A DNA stretch of 64,000 nt from Nocardia anocheti. Its GTDB lineage: Bacteria; Actinomycetota; Actinomycetes; Mycobacteriales; Mycobacteriaceae. Numbering within the stretch: position 1 is the first letter of the stretch; each line of letters opens with the position of its first letter. Shown in pieces: positions 35,460-44,511 of this stretch. Both the position numbers and the translations under genes were made by a program. The notes beneath the pieces are model-generated. The model did no database searches and was not told where the DNA came from. It saw nothing but the letters and a program-made list of their open reading frames with translations. Where the stretch lies: assembly GCF_029675105.1 (NCBI RefSeq), contig NZ_JAQQFV010000005.1, positions 124,001 to 188,000 of the forward strand, read 5' to 3'.

Positions 35460-35984
35460 ATGGGACGATTCGCCTGGACCTTGCTCGCGGGGTTCGTCTT
35501 GGGCACCCCCGCGATTCCCGTCGGGCTCTCGCTGTCGCTGCCCGGTCCGGCCGCGCTGTTCGCGGTGCTCCTGGGCGCGGCGTGCTGTGTCGTCTGCGCG
35601 GTGTTCGTCGGGGACCGCGCACGGTCGCAGTGGCTGTCGTGGCGTCTGCGCCGGAAACAGTCCGCGATACAGGCGGGTTCGGTGCGAGAAGCCGAGGGCG
35701 GGACGCTCGTCACCACGGTGGCCGCCGGTGCGTCCGAGCCGGACACCCGGCTCTCCGGCGCCGCGGGCCAGCGAGCACGCCGGGTCCTCGCGCGGTTCGG
35801 CGTGGTCGGCTTCGGCCTGGTGGGGCCCGCCCTCTTCGGCACCTGGGGCTCGGCGCTGCTCGGTGCCGCGTTGGGCATCCCGCGCTGGCGGCTCGTCGGC
35901 TGGCTGATGGCCGGGGTCACCCTGTGGTGCACAGTGCTGCTGTTCGCCTCGAACGCGGCCTTCGGTCTCCTCGAATTCCCGTAA
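35460..35984 (+). CDS. Small integral membrane protein
   Basis: A 174-residue membrane protein with about four hydrophobic segments: two at the N-terminus (FAWTLLAGFVLGTPAIPVGL; AALFAVLLGAACCVVCAVFVG), a polar middle region, and two at the C-terminus (VVGFGLVGPALFGTWGSALLGAALG; LVGWLMAGVTLWCTVLLFA). The GVVGFGLVGPALFGTWGSALLG stretch recalls the small multidrug export family (PF06695-like), but that is a weak match. The ATG has GGAAGGG 7 nt upstream. The TetR gene begins 13 nt after its stop. Confidence 0.75.
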   Translation: MGRFAWTLLAGFVLGTPAIPVGLSLSLPGPAALFAVLLGAACCVVCAVFVGDRARSQWLSWRLRRKQSAIQAGSVREAEGGTLVTTVAAGASEPDTRLSGAAGQRARRVLARFGVVGFGLVGPALFGTWGSALLGAALGIPRWRLVGWLMAGVTLWCTVLLFASNAAFGLLEFP

Positions 35985-35997
35985 CTACGATGGCTCC

Positions 35998-36549
35998 ATG
36001 TCCAGAGCCGACGCCACCAAGGCGCGCATCCTCCGAGCGGCCACCGAGGAGTTCGCGCGATTCGGCATCGCCGGGGCTCGGGTGGACCGGATCGCCAAGA
36101 GCGCGGCGGCCAACAAGAACCTCATCTACATCTATTTCTGCAGCAAGGACCAACTCTTCGACGCGGTCTTCGACGCCCACGTCACCCAGGGCCTCGGCTC
36201 GGTTCCCTTCACCCCCGACGATCTTCCCGAGTACGCCGGACGCCTCTTCGACTACTGCACGGCCCACCCCGACGTCGTTCGGTTGTCCACCTGGTATCGC
36301 CTCGAGCGCGCCGAGCAGAACCCGGGCTCACCGGCGCGCGACGCCGAACTGGCGGCGCTGGCCGCCGTGCGCAAGACGAACGACCTCGGCGCCGACTTCT
36401 CGAACTCCGCGCTGCTGACCCTGGTCCAGAGCATCGCGCTCGCGTGGAACCCGAGCGGCGTGGTGGGGATCTCCGCCGCCGAGACCGCGGCCGAGACGAT
36501 CGAGGACCGTCGCGGTGCCGTCGTCGAGGCGGTGCGGCGCCTGCTGTGA
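35998..36549 (+). CDS. TetR-family transcriptional regulator
   Basis: A 183-residue repressor. The N-terminal HTH is TKARILRAATEEFARFGIAGARVDRIAKSAAANKNLIYIYFCSKDQLFDAVFD (residues 8-60). The C-terminal domain, with LFDYCTAHPDVVRLSTWYRLERAE and a hydrophobic LTLVQSIALAW helix, should bind an unknown ligand. TACGAT followed by GGCTCC and ATG indicates its own leaderless promoter. The nearest plausible target is the ACTAAC-CA-GTTAGT operator upstream of the oxidoreductase gene; that is inference from position. Confidence 0.9.
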   Translation: MSRADATKARILRAATEEFARFGIAGARVDRIAKSAAANKNLIYIYFCSKDQLFDAVFDAHVTQGLGSVPFTPDDLPEYAGRLFDYCTAHPDVVRLSTWYRLERAEQNPGSPARDAELAALAAVRKTNDLGADFSNSALLTLVQSIALAWNPSGVVGISAAETAAETIEDRRGAVVEAVRRLL

Positions 36550-36564
36550 ACCGCGCGGGCGTTG

Positions 36565-37227
36565 CTACCGGGACCCGTGCTCGGGTGTTGGCGTCGCGGC
36601 GGTGTTCAAAGGGATCCGGGTGGTGGGTCGGGGCGTGGTTTCGGCCGGGCTCGGGGTCGCGGCGGTGTCGGTGGGATCGGTCGTCGCGTGGTCGTAGGCG
36701 TGGGTGGGTGGGAAGTCGGGGATGGTGACTTCCTCGTCCTCGTCGTCCGGCGTCGGGATCTGTAGCGGCGTGGTGGTGCGCGGCGGGACCGTTCGGGTGG
36801 GGGTGGGGCGGGTGGTGGTGATGCGGGGCCGGGTGGTGGTCACCGGCTGGTCCTCGACGGTGGTGGTCTCCGGCGGGTGCGATTCGGTGGTCGCCTCGGC
36901 GGGGCGTGAGCTCTCCGTCGGTTCGCCCTCGGCGGGCGGTTCGCCGGGGGAGGTCTCGGTGGAGCTGAGGCTGAACGGTTTCCGCGGGGACATCTGCGGG
37001 GCGATCCGCCAGCTCGGTGACGGCGGGATCGAGATGGTCGAGGTCGTCGAGGTGGTCTCCGCGTCGGCGACCGGAGCCGGTGCCACCGCCAGCTCCGCCT
37101 CGATCGGCGGGGGCGGAACATAGACATCCTGCTGGCCGACACCGCACGCACCGATGATGATCAGTCCGAGCGATACCGCGCCAACAGCGATTGCCGGACC
37201 TACGATCTTGGCCCTGCTGTCATCCAT
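36565..37227 (-). CDS. Thr/Pro-rich exported protein or lipoprotein
   Basis: A 220-residue protein. The N-terminus has a hydrophobic segment ending in IIGAC (Cys28), a possible lipobox. The rest is low-complexity Thr/Pro/Glu-rich sequence (TTSTTSTIS, TTTRPRITTTRPTPTRTVPPRTTTP), likely glycosylated and spanning the cell wall. It has no recognisable enzymatic domain. The ATG follows GAGGAG by about 9 nt. It converges on the TetR gene with a 15-nt gap. Confidence 0.75.
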   Translation of the reverse strand: MDDSRAKIVGPAIAVGAVSLGLIIIGACGVGQQDVYVPPPPIEAELAVAPAPVADAETTSTTSTISIPPSPSWRIAPQMSPRKPFSLSSTETSPGEPPAEGEPTESSRPAEATTESHPPETTTVEDQPVTTTRPRITTTRPTPTRTVPPRTTTPLQIPTPDDEDEEVTIPDFPPTHAYDHATTDPTDTAATPSPAETTPRPTTRIPLNTAATPTPEHGSR

Positions 37228-37483
37228 CGCCTACTACTCCTCGTCGGCTTCGAGTCGCCTCACAGTAGTGCAGGTCGGCCGAAAGAGCGTATTTTAAATG
37301 GTGGCGGTCCACATATCGGATTGATCTCTTCGGCGTGTCGTGGGGACGTGTCGCGCGCGTTCGCCGTCCCCGAGTCGTAGCGTGTGTGAGCAAAGTTACG
37401 CATGAGACGCCCGGAACGAAACCCCTGAACGCGCGAATCCGCGCGACGCAAGAATCTTTTCGGCGTCATCGAGGGAGAATCTG

Positions 37484-37768
37484 ATGGGATCTTACTCGAC
37501 ATCCCGGCTGGAAAAGGCGGCGACGAGCCATGATTCGGCCGCCGTGGAGCTGCAGCAGGCGCTGTCGTCCGCGTCGGGCACTCGCGGATTCGCCGTCGTG
37601 GCCCGGGTCTTGGGCTGGCTGTTCTTCGTCGGCGGACTCGTCGGCGCCGGGCTCGGCCTGGCGGGCCTGCACGTGGAGATCACCGTGGCCGGTCTGATCC
37701 TGGCCTGCACCGCGGGCCTGATCCTGCTGAAGCTGCGCACCGATCGGGACGTGCTCGAAACGAGCTGA
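37484..37768 (+). CDS. Small two-helix membrane protein
   Basis: A 94-residue protein with a polar N-terminus (residues 1-34) and two membrane helices (VVARVLGWLFFVGGLVGAGLGL and ITVAGLILACTAGLILLKL), ending in a charged tail. Its function is unknown. The ATG has GAGGGAGA about 6 nt upstream. Its stop overlaps a CTG that may start the following GNAT gene (CTGA). Confidence 0.75.
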   Translation: MGSYSTSRLEKAATSHDSAAVELQQALSSASGTRGFAVVARVLGWLFFVGGLVGAGLGLAGLHVEITVAGLILACTAGLILLKLRTDRDVLETS

Positions 37769-38472
37769 GCCGCGCGGAAATCCGCTTCCTCGCGCTGCGT
37801 GAGGCGGGCGAGCTCACCGGAATCGCCCAGTGCACTTCCGACGGCCGCGCCTACCTGGCCGCCGTGCCTCGGGCGGGCATCGGGGCCGTGGCCGACGCGC
37901 TGATCGCCCTGGACGGGCCGCTCACCAGCGTCGAAGGTCCGGCCGAGGCCGTGGACGCCTTTGTGGCGCACTGGTCGTCGCGCACCGGCGGCACTCACCG
38001 CGCGGAGTACACCGCCCGCCTCTACGCCCTGGCCACCTCGCGCCCGGCCAGCGCGCCCGGGCGACCCCGCCGCGCGGAGGCCGCCGATCTCGACTGGTGC
38101 CTGCGGATGATCCAGGACTTCGCGGTGGAGACCGAGGCGGTGCGCGGCTTCTCGCGGGCGGTCGCCGAACGCAAGATCGAGGCCGGGATGTGGTGGCTGT
38201 GGGAACGCGACGGCGTGCCCAGCGCCTTCGTCGCGCGGCAGATCGAGGCGTTCGGCTGGGTGCGGATCGGGCCGGTGTACACCCCGCCCGCGATGCGCGG
38301 CAACGGGTACGCCAGCGCGCTGACCGGTGCCGTGTCGGCGGCGATCCTGGCCGAGGGCGCCGAGGTCTGCCTGTTCGCCGACGTGGCCGATCCGACCTCG
38401 AACAAGATCTACCGGGTCATCGGCTTCGAGCCGGTGTGCGACTTCACGCACCACAGGCTGGTTCCCGCCTAG
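37765..38472 (+). CDS. GNAT-family acetyltransferase with non-canonical or missing start
   Basis: A GNAT acyltransferase; the acetyl-CoA loop is PPAMRGNGYASALTG and the C-terminal YRVIGFEPVCDF is typical. The first canonical start is GTG at 37864 (202 residues), yet protein-like sequence continues upstream in frame (SRAEIRFLALREAGELTGIAQCTSDGRAYLAAVP) and aligns with the N-terminal domain of this family as I know it. No ATG, GTG or TTG occurs in that frame back to 37561. A CTG at 37765 overlaps the preceding TGA stop, so either translation starts there by coupling (235 residues) or the gene lost its 5' end. The coordinates assume the CTG. Confidence 0.65.
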   Translation: MSRAEIRFLALREAGELTGIAQCTSDGRAYLAAVPRAGIGAVADALIALDGPLTSVEGPAEAVDAFVAHWSSRTGGTHRAEYTARLYALATSRPASAPGRPRRAEAADLDWCLRMIQDFAVETEAVRGFSRAVAERKIEAGMWWLWERDGVPSAFVARQIEAFGWVRIGPVYTPPAMRGNGYASALTGAVSAAILAEGAEVCLFADVADPTSNKIYRVIGFEPVCDFTHHRLVPA

Positions 38473-38487
38473 GCGCGCGCGGTCTGT

Positions 38488-40464
38488 TCAGACCAGCGGT
38501 GCCGCGTGCCACCACGCGAGCATCTGGGCCTCGTCGGCGATGAAACCCCGGCTGTACATGAGCATGGCGGCACGGCCGGGGTCGGCGTCGAAGCGGGTGA
38601 CCATGCGCGGGGAGCGCGGCTGGCTGTCGTGCAGCACGAAGTTCGTGTAGTCGCGGCCCGTGTGGGTGGTGGGGCGAGCGTCGTTGGCGGGCAGGGCGGC
38701 CACCGCCGCGCTGGCCGCGTCGGCCGAAGGGTAGAGGAAGAACTCGTAGGTGGCCTTGTTGCCGCCGCCGAAGCAGCGCCACATGACCGACCAGTCGCCC
38801 ATGTCGGCGTCGTCGCTGTCGCGGCTCGCGGAGGCGGGGTCGTAGGCGAAACAGCCCGCGCTGCCCAGGCCGGACCCCGCGTGCACCAGGGTGCTGGCCG
38901 TGGTGTGCGGGAGCATGCGCGGGAATTCGTCGCTGAGCTGTGCCGCGTTGGCACCGATCACGGCCCGGTCGGCGGTGCTCGGCGCGGCGGTGGTGGTGCG
39001 CTGGGCGACGGTCGTGGTGGACGTGGTCGTCGCGTCGACGATCTCGTTGGTCGACGCGGCCGAAGCGCTGTCGTCCCCGGGCATGGTCAGGACCTTCACG
39101 AGGAACGCGACGACCAGCACGATCAGAACGATCATCGCGATCCAACCCCCGGGCGTGGCCTGCCAGCGCGATTTGCGCTTGGGGCCCAGATACGACTCGG
39201 CGACGGACCGCCGGTCGGCGCCGGTGGCCTCCGCGTCGGCGAGACGCTGGCCCGCGCGAACACCACCGGACATCGCACCCTGCCGCACCTCACCGTGCCA
39301 CGATCCCTGGGGAGCCTGAATCGCGCCGGGGCGCACGTCTCCGGGGGCATGCCCCGCACCCGGCCACGCGTTGCCGGGGACGTACCCCGCGCCGGGCGAG
39401 GAGTCGCGGGAGGCTTGGCCTGTGCCGGGCCAGGGGTCGCCGGGGGCGTGTCCCGCGCCCGGCCACGACTGTCCGGGCCCGGAAACCGCGCCAGCGGGCC
39501 AGTATTCGGCACCTGCGGCGGGCCAGGCGCCTGGTGTGGGCATGGCACCGGTGCCGGGGATCGGGTAGCCCGGTGCCGGGGTGAACGGTGAGTTCGGGGG
39601 ATAGGTGCGGGTGGGGGCCGAGGTGGGGAAGGGCTGGGCGCCGGTGAGGGCCTGGTCGGCCGCGGCGGCGAAATCCGCGCAGGTGGCGAAGCGTTCGGCG
39701 GGTCGCTTGGCCATGGCGCGGGCGATCACCGCGTCCAGCGCGGGCGGCAGTTCGGGACGCAGCGCGCGGGCACTGGGTGGGGGCAGTTGCAAGTGGCCGG
39801 AGATGACCGCGACCGGATTGGCCGCCTCGAACGGCGTGGTGCCGGTGAGGAGCCGGAACAGGGTGCAGGCCAGGGAGTACTGGTCGGCGCGGCCGTCGAG
39901 CGCGATGCCGGAGAGCTGTTCGGGGGAAGCGAAAGCCAGGGTGGCGGTGAAGGTTCCGGTCTGGGTGAGCTTGGCGGCGGTGTCGTCGTGCAGCCGCGCG
40001 ATCCCGAAATCGGTGAGGTACACGCGCTCGCCGCCGTGCGCCTGCTCGAGCAGGATATTGGCGGGCTTCACATCCCGGTGCAGCACACCGCGACTGTGCG
40101 CGAAGTCCAGCGCCGCCGCGGTCTCGGCCACGATGCGCACCGCCCGCGCCGGATCCACCGGGACCGGCAGCGACGCCGCGTCGGAACCCTCGATGTAGCG
40201 CATCGAGATCCACAGCTGATCGTTCTCGACGCCACGGTCGTAGACGGTCACGATGTTCGGATGTTCGAGCTGGGCGACCAGATCGGCCTCCCGCTCGAAC
40301 CGGGCCCGGATCTCGTTGTCGTCGAACAGCTCCCGGTTCAGCAGCTTCATCGCCGTGCGCCGGGGCAGGCGCGGATGCCGGGCCAGATAGACCGAACCCA
40401 TCCCGCCGCGCCCGAGCAGCCGCTCGATGGTGTACCCGGCGAAGACGCCGGTCTCGTCGCGCAT
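38488..40464 (-). CDS. Membrane Ser/Thr protein kinase with repeat-containing juxtamembrane region
   Basis: A 658-residue PknB-like receptor kinase. Kinase domain 9-275: glycine loop GRGGMGSVY, Lys40 in TAMKLL, HRDVKPANILL (about 129-139), DFGIA (152-156), SPEQL. A Pro/Gly-rich region holds five 11-residue repeats (335-389). One membrane helix (GWIAMIVLIVLVVAFLVKVL, about 440-460) leads to a Thr-rich stalk and an extracellular sensor (about 500-658) with two Cys (GCFAYD, WRCFGG) and the ending WWHAAPLV. The sensor resembles that of the upstream kinase gene, which ends 4 nt before this ATG; the two are a tandem duplication in one operon. Confidence 0.95.
   Translation of the reverse strand: MRDETGVFAGYTIERLLGRGGMGSVYLARHPRLPRRTAMKLLNRELFDDNEIRARFEREADLVAQLEHPNIVTVYDRGVENDQLWISMRYIEGSDAASLPVPVDPARAVRIVAETAAALDFAHSRGVLHRDVKPANILLEQAHGGERVYLTDFGIARLHDDTAAKLTQTGTFTATLAFASPEQLSGIALDGRADQYSLACTLFRLLTGTTPFEAANPVAVISGHLQLPPPSARALRPELPPALDAVIARAMAKRPAERFATCADFAAAADQALTGAQPFPTSAPTRTYPPNSPFTPAPGYPIPGTGAMPTPGAWPAAGAEYWPAGAVSGPGQSWPGAGHAPGDPWPGTGQASRDSSPGAGYVPGNAWPGAGHAPGDVRPGAIQAPQGSWHGEVRQGAMSGGVRAGQRLADAEATGADRRSVAESYLGPKRKSRWQATPGGWIAMIVLIVLVVAFLVKVLTMPGDDSASAASTNEIVDATTTSTTTVAQRTTTAAPSTADRAVIGANAAQLSDEFPRMLPHTTASTLVHAGSGLGSAGCFAYDPASASRDSDDADMGDWSVMWRCFGGGNKATYEFFLYPSADAASAAVAALPANDARPTTHTGRDYTNFVLHDSQPRSPRMVTRFDADPGRAAMLMYSRGFIADEAQMLAWWHAAPLV
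39298..39462 (-). repeat. Five 33-bp in-frame repeats in a kinase gene
   Basis: Encodes PGAGHAPGDPW, PGTGQASRDSS, PGAGYVPGNAW, PGAGHAPGDVR and PGAIQAPQGSW. The 11-residue period and conserved PGxGxxPG suggest repeat expansion in the juxtamembrane linker. Confidence 0.75.
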
Positions 40465-40468
40465 CAGG

Positions 40469-42268
40469 TCAGTTCAGCGGTGCCGAGCGCCACCAGCGCA
40501 GCACGTCGTCGGGGTCGCCGTAACCGTCGGTGAACATCAGGAACTGGGCGCGGTCGGGCTCGCCGGTGAACTGGGTGATGATCTTGTTCCCGTTGTCGGT
40601 GTACTTGTAGTTGGTGTACTGCTTGCCGCCGTTGGTGTCGGTCGACTTGGTGTTGGTGGGCAGACCGTTGATCACCGCCTGCACGTCGGCGGCGGAGTTG
40701 TAGACGTAGAACCGGTAGAACGGGTCGTCACCGGAACCGCCGCCCCCGTCGTAGCAGCGCCACTGCCACACCCACGCGCCGAAATCCGGGTCGCCGTCGT
40801 TGGGCGAGGGCGTGTAGTTGGTGTCGGTCTCCCAGCAGGTGGCCTGGTTGTAGCCGGTCTCGCCGGTGACCGTGGCGGGCACCATCCGGCTGAACGCGGC
40901 GCTGATGGCGTCGGCGTCGGGCGTCACCTGCTTGCCCGCCACGGCGCTGGTCGTGGTGGTGGTCGTGGTGGTGGACTTGTCGTCGCTGACGGCTACGCCG
41001 ATGGCGATGAGCAGCACGATCACCAGCAGTACCGCCACCACGATGCCGATGATCAGCCCGTTGTTGGACTTGCCCGCCGGGCGCGGACCCTGCGGGTACT
41101 GGGCGAAGTTGCCCGTCGGCGGACGCGGCGGCGCGGGCGGCGTCGGGTACTGCGGACGCGACTGCTGGGTGAAGGGCTGCTGGGTGGACGCGCCGCCGGT
41201 GGTGTGCGGGGTCGGCATCTGGTTGGCCGTCATCGGGCCCTGGGTGCCGCCGCCGGTCATCGGCGAGGCCACCGGATAGGGCGCGCCGGTCTGCGGGATC
41301 GCGCCGCCGGTGGTCGGGCGGGGTCCGCCGGTCTGCGGATAGGCACCGCCGGTCGTCGGGTGCGGGAGACCGGGCAGGGGATGCGCGCCACTCGTGCCCG
41401 GGCGCGGGCCCACGGTCGGCAGGGCGGGCGCGCTCGGATTGTTCAACGCCGACAGCGCGGCCGCCGCGAAATCCGAACAGCTGTCGAAGCGGTCGTCGGG
41501 ACGCTTGGCCATCGCCTTGGCCAGCACCGCGTCGAGGGCATAGGGCAGGCCGGGGCGCACGCTGCTCAGCGGCGGCGGCGGTTGCTGCAGGTGGCCCTGG
41601 ATGACCGCGGCCGGATTGGTCGCGGTGAACGGGCCGGACCCGGTGAACAGCCAGAACAGCGCGCAGGCCAGCGAATACTGGTCGGAGCGGTGATCCAGCG
41701 CGGCGCCGGTGAGCTGCTCGGGGGAGGCGTAGGCGAGGGTGGCGGTGAAGGTGCCGGTCTGGGTGAGATGACCGGTGTCGTCGCGCAATCGGGCGATCCC
41801 GAAGTCGGTGAGATACACCCGCTCACCCCGGCCCGCGCCGGAGCGGGCGAGCAGGATGTTGGCCGGTTTCACGTCGCGGTGCAGCACGCCCATGCCGTGC
41901 GCGTAGTCCAGCGCGTCGGCGGTCTCCTTGACGATCTGCAGCGCGCGGGCGGGCGGCAACGTCTGCGGATCCACCGAGGCCGCGTCCACGCCGTCGATGA
42001 ACTGCATGGAGATCCACAGCTGTTCGTCGTCGAGCCCGCGGTCGTAGACGGTGACGATGTTCGGATGATCCAGCCGCGAGACCAGATCCGCCTCCCGCTC
42101 GAACCGCGCCCGCACCTCCTGATCGAAGAACATCTCGCGGTTGAGCAGCTTGAGCGCGGTCATCCGGGGTAGGCGCGGGTGCTTGGCCAGATAGACCGAT
42201 CCCATGCCACCACGACCGAGTTGCCGTTCGATGACGTAGCCGGCGAAGACATCTCCGTTGGCCAGCAT
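40469..42268 (-). CDS. Membrane Ser/Thr protein kinase, paralogue of the next gene
   Basis: A 599-residue PknB-like kinase. Kinase domain about 10-275 with GRGGMGSVY, TALKLL (Lys40), HRDVKPANILL and DFGIARL. A Gly/Thr/Pro-rich juxtamembrane linker carries TTGGAYPQTGGPRPTTGGAIPQTG-type near-repeats. The membrane helix (LIIGIVVAVLLVIVLLIAIGVAV, about 405-428) is followed by a polythreonine stalk and an extracellular domain with CWETD and WRCYDG cysteines, ending RWWRSAPLN, the same layout as the downstream kinase. ATG 42268 is chosen for GGAG 5 nt upstream. It probably autophosphorylates its activation loop (TQTGTFTATLAYASPEQ). Confidence 0.95.
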   Translation of the reverse strand: MLANGDVFAGYVIERQLGRGGMGSVYLAKHPRLPRMTALKLLNREMFFDQEVRARFEREADLVSRLDHPNIVTVYDRGLDDEQLWISMQFIDGVDAASVDPQTLPPARALQIVKETADALDYAHGMGVLHRDVKPANILLARSGAGRGERVYLTDFGIARLRDDTGHLTQTGTFTATLAYASPEQLTGAALDHRSDQYSLACALFWLFTGSGPFTATNPAAVIQGHLQQPPPPLSSVRPGLPYALDAVLAKAMAKRPDDRFDSCSDFAAAALSALNNPSAPALPTVGPRPGTSGAHPLPGLPHPTTGGAYPQTGGPRPTTGGAIPQTGAPYPVASPMTGGGTQGPMTANQMPTPHTTGGASTQQPFTQQSRPQYPTPPAPPRPPTGNFAQYPQGPRPAGKSNNGLIIGIVVAVLLVIVLLIAIGVAVSDDKSTTTTTTTTSAVAGKQVTPDADAISAAFSRMVPATVTGETGYNQATCWETDTNYTPSPNDGDPDFGAWVWQWRCYDGGGGSGDDPFYRFYVYNSAADVQAVINGLPTNTKSTDTNGGKQYTNYKYTDNGNKIITQFTGEPDRAQFLMFTDGYGDPDDVLRWWRSAPLN

Positions 42269-42404
42269 GTCTGCTCCACTTCCCGCCGTGCGCCGGGACC
42301 CACCAGCGCACATGCGTACAGCACGAAAGCCGCGGCCGGGTGGCCCGCCACGGGAAAATCAACGAAACCTTAGCAGTCGGGCGTGACGCCGACGGGTGCC
42401 TCGA

Positions 42405-43523
42405 TCACGACGGACGACGCGGCTGCGGCGGCACGATGAACCCCGGATGGTTACGCCCACCGGGGAAATCGATGGTGGCCGGTCGCGGCGCGACCCGGCG
42501 TCCCGGCACCGAGGGCGGACGCGCGGCGTGCGGATGCGGCTGCGCGGGCGTCACCGGTGGGGACACGTGGGGATAGGGCTGCGGCGGGGTGTTCGGCCGC
42601 GCGTAGCCGGTGGCCTGCGGATACTGCTCGCGAGCGCGCAGCACCACGCCCGCGGCGGTGGGCTGCGGCCGGTGCTGCCACGGACCCGGCGCCGCGAACA
42701 GCGCCGACTTGGCGGCCTGGGCGAACTCCGCGCAGCTGGCGAAGCGCGCCTCGGGCCGCTTGGCGGTGGCCCTGGCCAGCACCGCGTCCAGGGTGCCGGG
42801 CAGGTCGCCGCGCTGGCTGCGCAGCGGCGGCACCGGGGCATTGAGATGCGCCTGGATGACGGTGGCCGGATTCGGGCCGGGGAACGGCACCGAGCCGGTC
42901 AACATCCAGAACAGCGTGCAGGCCAGCGAGTACTGGTCGGCGCGATGGTCCAGGGGCGCTCCGGCGAGCTGTTCGGGGGCGGCGTAGGCCAGGGTGGCGG
43001 TGATGGTGCCCGCCGAGGACAGCGTGGTCTCGCTGTCGCGCACCGCCGCGATCCCGAAATCGGTGAGCACCACCCGTTCCGGGCGTCCGATCGGCGGTTT
43101 GGCCAGCAGGATGTTGGCCGGTTTCACGTCGCGGTGCAGTACCCCGCCCGCGTGCGCGAAGTCCAGCGCGGTCGCGGTCTCGCTCACGATCTGCACGGCG
43201 CGGTCCGGGGTCAGCACGTTGACGTCGGCGGTCGCCACGTCGGTGCCCGCCACGAACTGCATCGAGATCCAGAGCTGGTCGTCCTCGGTGCCGCGGTCGT
43301 AGACATTGACGATGTTGGGGTGTTCGAGCTGGGCGACCAGATCGGCCTCGCGCTCGAAGCGCTGCCGGATCTCGGCGTCGGCCGACAGCTCGCGGCTGAG
43401 CAGCTTGAGCGCGGTCAGCCGGGGCAACCGGGGATGACGCGCCAGATACACCACGCCCATGCCGCCCTGACCCAGTACACGCCGGATCGTGTACCCGGCG
43501 AACACGTCGCCTTTGCGCAACAC
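42405..43523 (-). CDS. Soluble Ser/Thr protein kinase
   Basis: A 372-residue kinase close in sequence to the two downstream receptor kinases (GYTIRRVLGQGGMGVVYLARHPRLPRLTALKLL, HRDVKPANILLA, DFGIAAV). It stops after a Pro/His-rich tail (about 285-372) with no membrane helix and no sensor. Thus it is a cytosolic member of the cluster, either truncated after duplication or recruited through its tail. The start is GTG with GGAGGGGG upstream; the TTG next to it is possible. A 136-bp gap separates it from the next kinase. Confidence 0.92.
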   Translation of the reverse strand: MLRKGDVFAGYTIRRVLGQGGMGVVYLARHPRLPRLTALKLLSRELSADAEIRQRFEREADLVAQLEHPNIVNVYDRGTEDDQLWISMQFVAGTDVATADVNVLTPDRAVQIVSETATALDFAHAGGVLHRDVKPANILLAKPPIGRPERVVLTDFGIAAVRDSETTLSSAGTITATLAYAAPEQLAGAPLDHRADQYSLACTLFWMLTGSVPFPGPNPATVIQAHLNAPVPPLRSQRGDLPGTLDAVLARATAKRPEARFASCAEFAQAAKSALFAAPGPWQHRPQPTAAGVVLRAREQYPQATGYARPNTPPQPYPHVSPPVTPAQPHPHAARPPSVPGRRVAPRPATIDFPGGRNHPGFIVPPQPRRPS

Positions 43524-43628
43524 GCGAAGTCACCCCCTCCAGGGCAGAGCACCCGTCGAAAATTCTACCGATGTATCTCGGGTAGCTCCCAGAGTGCAAC
43601 ATCCCCCGATCCTGTCGGTACGGGGGTT

Positions 43629-43641
43629 TAGGGTTTGGGTC
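43629..43641 (+). promoter_or_regulatory. Leaderless -10 of the endonuclease IV gene
   Basis: TAGGGT, 7 nt (TTGGGTC), then ATG at 43642; no other ribosome site is apparent. Confidence 0.45.
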
Positions 43642-44412
43642 ATGCGCATTGGAGCACATGTTCGCGACGAGAGCGATCCGATCGGGTTCGGCGAGAAGCT
43701 CGGTGCCGAGGTCGTCCAGATGTTCGTGGTCGATCCGCAGAGCTGGGACAAACCCCAGCCGCATCCCAGGGCGGCCGAGATCGTGGCCAGCCCGATCGAC
43801 GTGGTCGTGCACTCCTCCTATCAGATCAATGTGGCCAGCCTGAACAACCGGCTGCGGATGCCCTCGCGCAACGCGGTGGCCCAGCAGGCGAAGGCCGCCG
43901 CCGAGCTCGGCGCGTTCGGCCTGGTCGTGCACGGTGGGCACGTGCGTTCCGACGCCGAGCGTGACACCGGAATCGACAACTGGCGCAAGCTGTTCGAACG
44001 TCAGCAGGACAAGGGCGGCTTCGCCGTGCCGATCCTGATCGAGAACACCGCGGGCGGCAATCACGCCATGGCCCGCCACTTCGACTCCATCGCCCGGCTG
44101 TGGGACGCCGTCGGCGATTACGGCGCGGGCTTCTGCCTCGACACCTGCCACGCCTGGGCGGGCGGGGAGGAACTGGTCGGCGTCGTCGAGCGGATCAAGG
44201 CGATCACCGGCCGCATCGACCTGGTGCACCTGAACTCCTCGCGCGACGAGTTCGACTCCGGCGCCGACCGGCACGCCAACTTCGCCGACGGCACCATCGA
44301 CCCGCAACTGCTGGCCGAGGTCTGTCGCACGGCGGGCGCGCCCGTCATCTTGGAGACCCCGGCCGAAGGCGTCGCCGAGGACCTCGCCTACCTGCGGGAG
44401 AACCTCGGCTGA
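43642..44412 (+). CDS. nfo: Endonuclease IV (AP endonuclease)
   Basis: A 256-residue apurinic/apyrimidinic endonuclease of base-excision repair. It has the TIM-barrel metal-ligand motifs of the family: IGAHVRDE at the N-terminus, VVHGGHV, ILIENTAGG, CLDTCHAWAGG, HLNSSRDEFDSGADRHANFADGTI and ILETP. These supply the three-zinc site. The length is slightly below the family's usual 280 residues. A leaderless -10 precedes the ATG. It diverges from the kinase cluster. Confidence 0.93.
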   Translation: MRIGAHVRDESDPIGFGEKLGAEVVQMFVVDPQSWDKPQPHPRAAEIVASPIDVVVHSSYQINVASLNNRLRMPSRNAVAQQAKAAAELGAFGLVVHGGHVRSDAERDTGIDNWRKLFERQQDKGGFAVPILIENTAGGNHAMARHFDSIARLWDAVGDYGAGFCLDTCHAWAGGEELVGVVERIKAITGRIDLVHLNSSRDEFDSGADRHANFADGTIDPQLLAEVCRTAGAPVILETPAEGVAEDLAYLRENLG

Positions 44413-44511
44413 GGGTTGGGATCAGCGGGAGGGAAAACCTGTCTGCCGAACGGATTTCGCGGTGTTCTAGAGACACATCAGCAACCGATCGAAGACAGTG
44501 AAGGTGATCCC

